Part shown: positions 1 through 5,170 of the stretch, one piece after another
Position numbering within the stretch: position 1 is the stretch's first letter
Layout of the letters: each line of letters opens with the position of its first letter
The notes under the pieces: model-generated
Database searches by the model: none
Seen by the model: the letters and a program-made list of their open reading frames with translations, nothing else
Told to the model about the DNA's origin: nothing
Program-made: the position numbers and the translations under genes
Origin: a bacterium HR32
GTDB taxonomy: Bacteria; Sysuimicrobiota; Sysuimicrobiia; Sysuimicrobiales; Sysuimicrobiaceae
DNA: 7,734 nt
Assembly: GCA_002898935.1 (NCBI GenBank)
Contig: BEII01000061.1
Span: 1 to 7,734 of the forward strand
Direction: 5' to 3'

Positions 1-1208
1 GCGTCCGCCACCACCTTCACGAACCCCTCCCGGTCCTGCAGGATGACCGCCTTGCTGTTCGCGGAGAAGGGGAAGCGGCCCACCCGGACCTCGTACCCGC
101 GCTCCCGGGCCTGCGCTTCGGTGAGGCCGAAGGAGGCGACCTCGGGGCTGGAGTACGTGCAGCGGGGGACCGCGTCGTAGTCCAGAGGTGCGGGTTCTTC
201 GCCCGCCATGTCCTCCACGGCCCGCACCGCCTCCTCGGACGCCACGTGGGCGAGCATGGGCTGCGCGTGGATGACGTCGCCGATGGCCCAGATGCCGGGG
301 GCGGTGGTCCGGTAGCGCTCGTCCGTGCGGACGAACCCCTGGGGGTCCCGCTCCACGCCCACGTCCTCCAGCCCGAGCCCGTCGCTCACCGGCGCGCGGC
401 CCACGGCCACCAGGAGGTAGTCCGCCTCCACCACCAGGGCCTTGCCGTCCTTCTCCACGGACAGCTGCAGGCCCGCGGCGGTGCGTTCCACGGACTTGAG
501 GGTGGCCTGCGTGTGGACCTGGATCCCCCTCCGGACGAAGGCTTTCTCCACCGCGGCGCTCACCTCCTCGTCCTCCCCAGGGAGCACCCGCGGAAGGATC
601 TCCACGAGGGTGACCTGGCTCCCGAGCGCGGCGAAGGCGCTGGCGAACTCCGCGCCGATCACGCCCGCACCCAGGATGGCCAGGTGCCGGGGCACTTCGG
701 GCAGGGTCAGCACGTGGTCGCTCGCGAGCACGCGCTGGCCGTCGAGAGGTAGCGACGGCAGGGTCCGCGGTCGGGAACCTGTGGCCACCAGCACCCGGCG
801 GGTGCGCAACTCCGTCTCCGAGCCGTCTTGCAGGCTCACGTGCACCCGGTCGCGGGCCACCAACCGGGCGGTGCCCGCGAAGGTGGCGACCTTGTTCTTC
901 CGCATGAGGTACGCGACGCCGCGGTGCAGGGTCCCCACGGTGCGCTCCCGGTAGCCGTGCACCGCCGCCATGTCCACGGACACCCCGTCCACCCGCACGC
1001 CCACCTGCGGGGCCGTCCGTGCGGACTCGGCCACCTCCGCCACGTGCAACAGCGCCTTCGTGGGGATGCAGCCGTAGTGCAGGCAGGTCCCGCCCAGTTT
1101 GTCCCGCTCCACGATGGCGGTGCGCAGTCCGAGTTGCGCAGCCCGGATGGCTCCGACGTACCCGCCCGGCCCTGCCCCGATCACCACGAGGTCGTAGACG
1201 TCGTCCAT
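1..1208 (-). CDS. lpdA: Dihydrolipoamide dehydrogenase (E3), C-terminus cut by window edge
   Basis: This is an FAD-dependent disulfide oxidoreductase. It reoxidises the dihydrolipoyl groups of 2-oxoacid dehydrogenase or glycine-cleavage complexes in the cytoplasm and passes the electrons to NAD+. The visible 402 residues show the FAD-binding GAGPGG at 11-16 and the redox disulfide in GGTCLHYGCIPTK (Cys42 and Cys47). They also show ATGSRP near 142-147, the NAD-binding GAGVIGAEF near 180-188, and the second FAD motif AIGDV near residue 310. The family is usually about 460-470 residues, so the C-terminal dimerisation domain with the catalytic His-Glu pair lies beyond position 1. The ATG at 1208 is supported by GGAGGG at 1213-1218, four bases upstream. 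The gene follows the DUF2203 gene by 73 nt and is probably the last visible member of the fur-dtxR-DUF2203 operon. No E1 or E2 gene is in view, so the partner complex is unknown. The redox motif has His-Tyr where many Lpd proteins have Asn-Val; this is a known variant. Confidence 0.95.
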   Translation of the reverse strand, partial: MDDVYDLVVIGAGPGGYVGAIRAAQLGLRTAIVERDKLGGTCLHYGCIPTKALLHVAEVAESARTAPQVGVRVDGVSVDMAAVHGYRERTVGTLHRGVAYLMRKNKVATFAGTARLVARDRVHVSLQDGSETELRTRRVLVATGSRPRTLPSLPLDGQRVLASDHVLTLPEVPRHLAILGAGVIGAEFASAFAALGSQVTLVEILPRVLPGEDEEVSAAVEKAFVRRGIQVHTQATLKSVERTAAGLQLSVEKDGKALVVEADYLLVAVGRAPVSDGLGLEDVGVERDPQGFVRTDERYRTTAPGIWAIGDVIHAQPMLAHVASEEAVRAVEDMAGEEPAPLDYDAVPRCTYSSPEVASFGLTEAQARERGYEVRVGRFPFSANSKAVILQDREGFVKVVAD

Positions 1209-1212
1209 GCGG

Positions 1213-1218
1213 CCCTCC
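1213..1218 (-). promoter_or_regulatory. Ribosome binding site of lpdA
   Basis: The minus strand reads GGAGGG, four bases before the ATG at 1208. This strong Shine-Dalgarno match fixes the lpdA start. Confidence 0.7.
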
Positions 1219-1281
1219 ACGCGAGGTTGAACCCTCCCCATGATAGTGCGGGACGGTGGCGGAGAACAGAACCGCGGGGCT

Positions 1282-1668
1282 TCAGGCGACCGGCAGCCCG
1301 GTCCAGCCCTCGGGCTCGATGGGTTTGCGGCCCGCGAACCCTTCTTCCAGGCCGTGCCAGTAGCGGATCTCGGGCTCTCCCAGCCGCCAGCAGTAGTACA
1401 CGGGCTCGCCCGCCCGCAGGGTCAGGAAGTCCACCAGCCCGAGGTCCAAGTCCTTGAGCTCGCCGCCCGCGGCCTCGATCCGGCGCACAGCCTCCCACAT
1501 GTCCCGCAGGATCTCCTCCGCGCGGCGCTGGAGCTCCTCGGACGGCGCGCGGTCCAGGGCGGCCCGCGCGGCCCTCAGCTCTGCGCGCAGGGCCTGCAGC
1601 TCCACCACCGCCTGCCGCACCTTCGGGAGCTGGCTTGTGGCCTCCTCATACGACAAATACCGCCTCAC
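1282..1668 (-). CDS. DUF2203 family protein
   Basis: This small cytoplasmic protein of 128 residues has unknown biochemical function. The N-terminal half (about 8-67) is Ala/Glu/Arg/Leu-rich and predicted helical or coiled-coil, opening with the family-type RYLSYEEA. The conserved core follows: KDLDLGLVDF at 72-81, CWRLGEPEIRYWH at 93-105 and GFAGRKPI at 110-117. These are the hallmarks of DUF2203. The GTG at 1668 is chosen because it sits in a GTGA overlap with the stop of the upstream dtxR-like gene and has GGAGG at 1676-1680, seven bases upstream. The open frame runs further upstream, but that sequence is out-of-frame dtxR and has no family similarity. Translational coupling to two metalloregulators suggests a role in the same response. 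That role is inferred from position only. The single Cys93 and the nearby His and acidic residues could suggest metal binding, but nothing here proves it. Confidence 0.9.
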   Translation of the reverse strand: MRRYLSYEEATSQLPKVRQAVVELQALRAELRAARAALDRAPSEELQRRAEEILRDMWEAVRRIEAAGGELKDLDLGLVDFLTLRAGEPVYYCWRLGEPEIRYWHGLEEGFAGRKPIEPEGWTGLPVA

Positions 1669-2048
1669 CGCCCGGCCTCCTCGACCCTCCGGTGCGTGAA
1701 CAGCCGGATGATCTGCTGCTCCACGAGCTGCGTCATCCCCTGCTCGAACCGCACGGCCTCTCGCTCGGCGGTCTGCGGGTCCATGCCCAGCACGTCCTGC
1801 AGGAAGCGCTGGCACAGCCGGTAGCGCCGCTCCTTGCCGAACGCGAGGCGGCTCCCCTCTGGCGTGAGGCGCACCCCTTCCGCCCGCGAGTAGGTGACGA
1901 GCCCTGCGCGCTGCAGCCGGTCCACCATCTCGTGGGCAGAAGCCACGGAGACGCCCAGCCGACGGGCCAGGGCGGTGAGGGTGACCCGCCCCTGGGTGCG
2001 CAGGTGCAGGACCGCGCGGAGGTAGTCCTCGGTGCGGGACGAGTTCAC
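1665..2048 (-). CDS. DtxR/MntR-family transcriptional regulator with degenerate metal site
   Basis: This predicted DNA-binding repressor has 127 residues. It contains the winged helix-turn-helix (about 4-63, with SRTEDYLRAVLHL and the recognition region around 33-49) and the helical dimerisation domain (about 64-127). It lacks the C-terminal SH3/FeoA-like domain of DtxR and IdeR, so its architecture is that of MntR. With the chosen start the numbering falls in step with B. subtilis MntR, and by eye most ligands are lost. Asp8 and Glu102 are kept, whereas Glu11, His77, Glu99 and His103 are replaced by Arg11, Tyr76, Val99 and Gln103. The DtxR ancillary-site ligands are also changed. It may sense something else or bind DNA without metal. 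The GTG at 2048 is preferred because it makes a 4-bp GTGA overlap with the fur-like gene, matching the junction at its other end. GGAAG lies six bases upstream of it. Longer starts at 2063 (ATG) and 2072 (GTG) are possible. Confidence 0.88.
   Translation of the reverse strand: MNSSRTEDYLRAVLHLRTQGRVTLTALARRLGVSVASAHEMVDRLQRAGLVTYSRAEGVRLTPEGSRLAFGKERRYRLCQRFLQDVLGMDPQTAEREAVRFEQGMTQLVEQQIIRLFTHRRVEEAGR
1676..1680 (-). promoter_or_regulatory. Ribosome binding site of the DUF2203 gene
   Basis: GGAGG on the minus strand, inside the 3' end of the dtxR-like gene, lies seven bases before the GTG at 1668. It decides the start in favour of the GTGA overlap. Confidence 0.65.
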
Positions 2049-2419
2049 GGCTGGCTTCCGCATTCCGAGCACGTCCCCCTGAGCTCCAAGTGGATCTGGC
2101 TGACCGCGAACCCCTGGGGCAGCGCGCGCCTGAGCGCCCGGGGCGGCAGGGGCCTTGCCAGGTCGAACACCCGGCTGCAGCGCTCGCAGACGAAGTGCGG
2201 GTGCGGGGCGGTGACCGCGTCGTACCGTCGCCCCTCCGCGGTCACGATCTCCCGCACGAGCCCCGCCTCCCGCAGGGTCTTCAAGTTGCGGTAGACAGAG
2301 CCCAAGCTCACCCTCGGGAGGGTGGTCCGCACCTGGCGCAACACCTCCTCCGCACTGGGGTGGGATCGGGTGCGGGAGAGGACCGCCAGGATCTCCCTGC
2401 GCTGCCGGGTCATCCGCAT
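2045..2419 (-). CDS. Fur-family metalloregulator, PerR-like
   Basis: This metal-dependent repressor has 124 residues. The N-terminal winged-helix domain (1 to about 70) contains TRQRREIL, HPSAEEV and the recognition-helix region SLGSVYRNLKTL. A C-terminal dimerisation domain follows. The structural zinc site is complete (Cys78, Cys81, Cys117, Cys120). His20, Asp67, His73, His75 and Asp86 align with the five regulatory ligands of B. subtilis PerR (His37, Asp85, His91, His93, Asp104). The Asp at position 86, where Fur and Zur usually carry Glu, is the residue linked to iron-catalysed peroxide sensing, so PerR is the favoured subtype. Fur remains possible. In-frame ATGs exist at 2449, 2440, 2434, 2419 and 2413. 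I place the start at 2419, downstream of a promoter and operator that overlap the earlier ATGs; 2413 (MTRQRR) is equally plausible. No Shine-Dalgarno sequence precedes either, so the leader may be very short. The gene heads the operon and is probably self-regulated. Confidence 0.9.
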   Translation of the reverse strand: MRMTRQRREILAVLSRTRSHPSAEEVLRQVRTTLPRVSLGSVYRNLKTLREAGLVREIVTAEGRRYDAVTAPHPHFVCERCSRVFDLARPLPPRALRRALPQGFAVSQIHLELRGTCSECGSQP

Positions 2420-2422
2420 AGA

Positions 2423-2441
2423 AATAAGACTCATTCTCATT
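2423..2441 (-). promoter_or_regulatory. Fur/PerR-box-like operator
   Basis: A 19-bp imperfect palindrome reads AATAAGACT-C-ATTCTCATT on the plus strand. Seven of nine arm positions are symmetric, and the inner 15 bases match the Fur 7-1-7 consensus TGATAATNATTATCA at 10 of 14 arm positions. It is an AT-rich island in very GC-rich DNA. It overlaps the -10 element and the predicted transcription start of the fur-like gene, the expected place for a repressor operator. The match to the PerR consensus is slightly poorer (9 of 14). Confidence 0.55.
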
Positions 2442-2466
2442 TTAGGCATTCCCGCCGACCAGGCAA
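2439..2466 (-). promoter_or_regulatory. Sigma70-type promoter of the fur-dtxR-DUF2203-lpdA operon
   Basis: The minus strand shows TTGCCT (2466-2461, four of six matches to the -35 consensus), a 16-base spacer, and TAAAAT (2444-2439, five of six matches to the -10). The predicted start of transcription is near 2432, giving a leader of about 13 nt to the ATG at 2419. A leaderless message starting at the in-frame ATG at 2434 cannot be excluded. The overlap with the Fur-like palindrome supports the call. Confidence 0.5.
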
Positions 2467-2528
2467 GGACCTTGGCGAACCCCCGGGCAAGCTACACCCA
2501 CCCCCAGAAATCGTGCAGCGGTTCTTGC

Positions 2529-2567
2529 GGACCCCGCGCCGGTCGGACGGTCCCTTCGGGAAGGCCC
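2529..2567 (-). terminator. Possible hairpins after the molybdenum oxidoreductase gene
   Basis: Directly after the stop codon, the minus strand can fold a small stem (CCTT with AAGG around CCCG, extended by GG/CC across a two-base bulge). A second, GC-rich stem lies at 2529-2553 (GGACC with GGTCC and CCG with CGG, seven-base loop). There is no T-tract, so this would be an atypical terminator. It is in the right place to separate block 2 from the fur-operon promoter. The evidence is weak because GC-rich spacers often fold. Confidence 0.25.
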
Positions 2568-4100
2568 CTATCGGACGGTGACGCGGATGGTGTGGTACCC
2601 CGTGGCACCCTCGGGCAGCGGGGGCCGGCTGCGGCCGTCCTGCAGCGTCCCCACCCCGTCCCTGGCCCGCACCTTCAGGACGTGGCGGCCGGGCTTTGCA
2701 TCCCACAGGAGCCCCCAGAGCACCCACGTGTGCTTGCCCATGGCGGGCTTGAGTTCCGCACGCCTCCAGGTCCGGCCGTCGTCGAAGCTCACCTCCACCG
2801 CCGAGACCCCCCGGTCTCCCGCGTACGCCACCCCGCCCACCCCCACCGTCCCCGCGGGCACCGTGGCCCCGTCCGTGGGCGTGGTGAACTTCGACATGGT
2901 CTTCACCACGGCTTCGTCGCTCCAGCCCTGCTGCTCCCAGTAACCGAGGTGGTCCTTGTCCGTCAGCTCGAGCTTGGTGATCCACTTGGGGTTCTTCATG
3001 CCGAACAAGCCGGGGATGACCGCGCGCACCGGGAAGCCGTGGGATTTCGGGAGAACTTCCCCGTTCATCTCGTAGGCCAGGAAGCTCTCCGGGTCCAGGA
3101 CGTCCGCCAGGGGCAGGGCCGTGTGGTAGCCGTCCGCGCACCAGAACACCACCTTGCGGGCCGTGGACCGGGGCCGCGCGCGCTCCACGAGCTCCCGAAA
3201 CCGTACGCCCTTCCAAACGGCGTTCCCGATGAGGTCACCCCCCACCGGGTTGCTGATGCACTCAAAGGTGTGCGGCCGGCTGTAGCCGGGAAGGGCCTTC
3301 AACTCTTCGAGGCTCAGTCGGAACGGGCGCTCCACCAGGCCCGAGACCTCCAGACGCCCGCTACGGGCGTCCACCTCCGGGTCGAAGAAGTTCTTGCTGA
3401 CCGTGTAGAACTCGCTGTTGGGCGTTACCTCCGGTGGAAGCCCGCGGATCCGTTCGAACACCGACTGCGCCCACGCGGCCGCGCGCTCGAGCCACAGGCC
3501 GAGGGCCGAGCCCACCACCAGGCCGACCACCACGCGCACCCCGTCCCGCAGCGCCTGGCGTCGCGAAAGCGTGCCGCCAGTTGCCTGAGGACTCGGCCGC
3601 GGGAGCGCCACGGCCACGAGCGCTGCGTACACCAGGCTCCCGGCCGCCAGGGAGGCTGCCACTGCAAGGGGCGGCCCGAGTCCAGCGCCGACGAGCCCGG
3701 CACCCGCAAGCGGCAGGAGGACCAGCGACCACGCGAGCCACGACCCCACGGCAAGCGCAGCGGCGGTGCTCCAGGGGTTCGCGGGAGTCCAGCGCCGCAC
3801 CGCCCACACCCCGACCGCCCCGAGCACGAACACGACCCCGTTGGCGCCGAGCAGCGCGGCGGTCTTGGCGAGGTGGGTGACCCCTAGGTACCGCCGTCCC
3901 GCGTCCTCCAGCACGTTCACGAGTAGCGCGAACGTCTCCGGCGGTAGGGTCCGGAACAGGCGCTCGCCGATCGCCTCCACCGGCGTCCGCACCCCGAGGA
4001 GCTCCCGCAGCCATAGCGGCACTCCGACCGGCACCCCTCCCACCACGAGGGCTCCGAAGGCGAGCCACCCGGCGAACCCGGCCCACACCAACCGCGCCAT
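2568..4100 (-). CDS. Membrane-anchored molybdopterin-dependent oxidoreductase, sulfite oxidase fold
   Basis: This 510-residue protein has two parts. Residues 1-205 hold about five hydrophobic segments (roughly 5-30, 80-101, 113-137, 142-167 and 186-204). The last is preceded by SRRQAL at 179-184, which resembles a twin-arginine motif. The remainder is a sulfite-oxidase-type Moco domain. FECISNPVGGDL (279-290) carries the probable molybdenum-ligating Cys281, and HGFPVRAVIPGLFGMKNPKW (354-373) is the family signature. A C-terminal Mo-co dimerisation domain of Ig-like fold (about 405-510) includes VSAVEVSFDDGRTW. The catalytic part is expected outside the membrane. The substrate is unknown; sulfite or sulfoxide-type chemistry is suggested by family only. 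The hydrophobic part has only one His (His76), so it does not look like a bis-His heme b anchor. The ATG at 4100 starts a credible first helix, but its ribosome site is weak. The gene lies 50 nt after the EamA gene and is probably co-transcribed with it. Confidence 0.92.
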   Translation of the reverse strand: MARLVWAGFAGWLAFGALVVGGVPVGVPLWLRELLGVRTPVEAIGERLFRTLPPETFALLVNVLEDAGRRYLGVTHLAKTAALLGANGVVFVLGAVGVWAVRRWTPANPWSTAAALAVGSWLAWSLVLLPLAGAGLVGAGLGPPLAVAASLAAGSLVYAALVAVALPRPSPQATGGTLSRRQALRDGVRVVVGLVVGSALGLWLERAAAWAQSVFERIRGLPPEVTPNSEFYTVSKNFFDPEVDARSGRLEVSGLVERPFRLSLEELKALPGYSRPHTFECISNPVGGDLIGNAVWKGVRFRELVERARPRSTARKVVFWCADGYHTALPLADVLDPESFLAYEMNGEVLPKSHGFPVRAVIPGLFGMKNPKWITKLELTDKDHLGYWEQQGWSDEAVVKTMSKFTTPTDGATVPAGTVGVGGVAYAGDRGVSAVEVSFDDGRTWRRAELKPAMGKHTWVLWGLLWDAKPGRHVLKVRARDGVGTLQDGRSRPPLPEGATGYHTIRVTVR

Positions 4101-4150
4101 CGGCTCTAGGGTACCGCGGACCTGTGACGGGCGTGCAAAGTCCCGTCCGG

Positions 4151-5029
4151 TCAGCCGAAGAGCACTGCCGCGGTCCCCACCAGGCACACCGCACTTCCCG
4201 CCACGAGCCCCAAGCCCACCCGCTCGTCCCCGGGTAGCACCCAGCGGCTGAGGAGGATGACCAGGAGGACCTGGAGGTTGTAGAGCACCGCGGCGTTGGC
4301 CACCGCGGTGCGCTGCAAGGCGAAGAACAGCAACAGGATGGCCGCGGTGTTCGCCAGGGCACTGGCGACCACGTCGGCCCGCCACGGCCGGGCGTGGCGG
4401 GACCCGCTCCTCGCGCGCGTCCAGAGCCACGTGCTCTGCACCACGAGTGCGGTGCACGCGCCGATCCCCGCGCCGAGGAACGGGGACGGCGTGATCTGCA
4501 GCCCAGCGCGCCGGAAGGTGTCGCCCAACGCGAACCCCACGGCCCCGCCGAGGGCCAGCAGAACCCCTGTGGGGTCGGCCCGAGCCAGGCTGTTGCCGCG
4601 CTCCCGGATCACCAGCCACAGCCCCGCGGTGATGAGCACGGCGCCTGCCAACTGGCCTGGCCTTGGCAGCTCCCGCAGCACCGCGAGCCCGATCAGCGCC
4701 GCGAACAGCGTGTTGGACAGCCGGATGGCCGTGGAGCGCGAGGGGCCGATCCGCAGCACGCTCTGGTACGACAGGTTGCGGCCAGCCACCGTGCCGCAAA
4801 GGCCCCCCAGGACGAAGAAGGCAAAGGACGCGGGGGTCAAACTCTCCAGCGCTCCGCGGGCCCACTCCACCACCGCCAGCGCCCCGAACACCGTCACGTT
4901 GGTGACGATGCTGACGAACACCCCGGCCTCCGGCGCCACGGGGGACGGCCCCACCATGAAGCGCCGGGAGAGCACGGTGGCGAGCGCGAAGGCCACCGCG
5001 GCCAGGAGCGCAAAGAGTTCTCCCCACAT
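4151..5029 (-). CDS. EamA/RhaT-superfamily (DMT) transporter
   Basis: This integral inner-membrane protein of 292 residues has about ten hydrophobic helices. It is arranged as two repeated EamA units, about 1-141 and 152-292, split by a charged linker (IRERGNSLARADPTG). Features typical of the drug/metabolite transporter superfamily include the positively charged start of the first loop (SRRF). The GRNLSYQSVLRIGPSRSTAI-type segment at the end of helix 3 / start of helix 4 and the matching ALQRTAVANAAVLYNLQVLL in the second half also fit. Members move metabolites, amino acids or nucleotides and are hard to assign. The ATG at 5029 is preferred because GGAGG at 5040-5044 lies ten bases upstream and the first helix begins at once. 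An extension to 5137 would add a non-hydrophobic tail crossing that site. The gene lies 50 nt before the molybdenum oxidoreductase, with no obvious terminator between. A functional link between the two is conjecture. Confidence 0.9.
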   Translation of the reverse strand: MWGELFALLAAVAFALATVLSRRFMVGPSPVAPEAGVFVSIVTNVTVFGALAVVEWARGALESLTPASFAFFVLGGLCGTVAGRNLSYQSVLRIGPSRSTAIRLSNTLFAALIGLAVLRELPRPGQLAGAVLITAGLWLVIRERGNSLARADPTGVLLALGGAVGFALGDTFRRAGLQITPSPFLGAGIGACTALVVQSTWLWTRARSGSRHARPWRADVVASALANTAAILLLFFALQRTAVANAAVLYNLQVLLVILLSRWVLPGDERVGLGLVAGSAVCLVGTAAVLFG

Positions 5030-5039
5030 GCGCGGCTGA

Positions 5040-5044
5040 CCTCC
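5040..5044 (-). promoter_or_regulatory. Ribosome binding site of the EamA gene
   Basis: GGAGG (followed by T) on the minus strand, ten bases before the ATG at 5029. The spacing is slightly long, but it is the only good site and supports this start over longer frames. Confidence 0.5.
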
Positions 5045-5130
5045 ATCTTGCCACAGGCCTCCGGCCCCTGGGGGAGGTCTCGACGGTGGAGTCGCGAACA
5101 GCCTCTCCCAGGAAACTCCCCGAGCGAAGG

Positions 5131-5170
5131 AGACCACTGCAAGAACCGCTCGGCGTCTTTGGGGTGGTCT
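5131..5170 (-). terminator. Stem-loop overlapping the stop codon of the phosphatase/sulfatase-like gene
   Basis: AGACCAC and GTGGTCT form a perfect 7-bp inverted repeat (5131-5137 with 5164-5170) around 26 bases. The inner part can continue as AAGA/TCTT and CGC/GCG with a CGA loop. One arm begins on the TAG stop codon. There is no T-tract, so it could be a weak terminator, a Rho-dependent stop region or a message-stabilising 3' structure. The remaining 5030-5130 spacer shows no convincing promoter. Confidence 0.35.

Noticed and set aside
1240..1245. TATCAT on the minus strand upstream of lpdA, resembling a -10 element.
   Set aside because: No acceptable -35 lies at 16-18 bases, so an internal lpdA promoter is not supported by more than one hexamer.
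2518..2528. The 11-mer GCGGTTCTTGC also occurs in inverted form at 5139-5149, in another intergenic spacer.
   Set aside because: Several 11-base matches are expected by chance in a window of this size. The flanks do not extend the match, so a shared regulatory element is not supported.
2322..3887. A 521-codon open frame on the plus strand.
   Set aside because: It is antisense to the molybdenum oxidoreductase and fur-like genes. Its composition (His/Arg/Pro-rich) and lack of any domain mark it as a GC artefact.
4101..5054. The reading frame of the molybdenum oxidoreductase stays open upstream for over 300 codons, making an apparent 828-residue protein.
   Set aside because: The extra part is Arg/Gly/His-rich low-complexity sequence in the shadow of the EamA gene. 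The third-position GC bias of that gene removes stops in the other frame.
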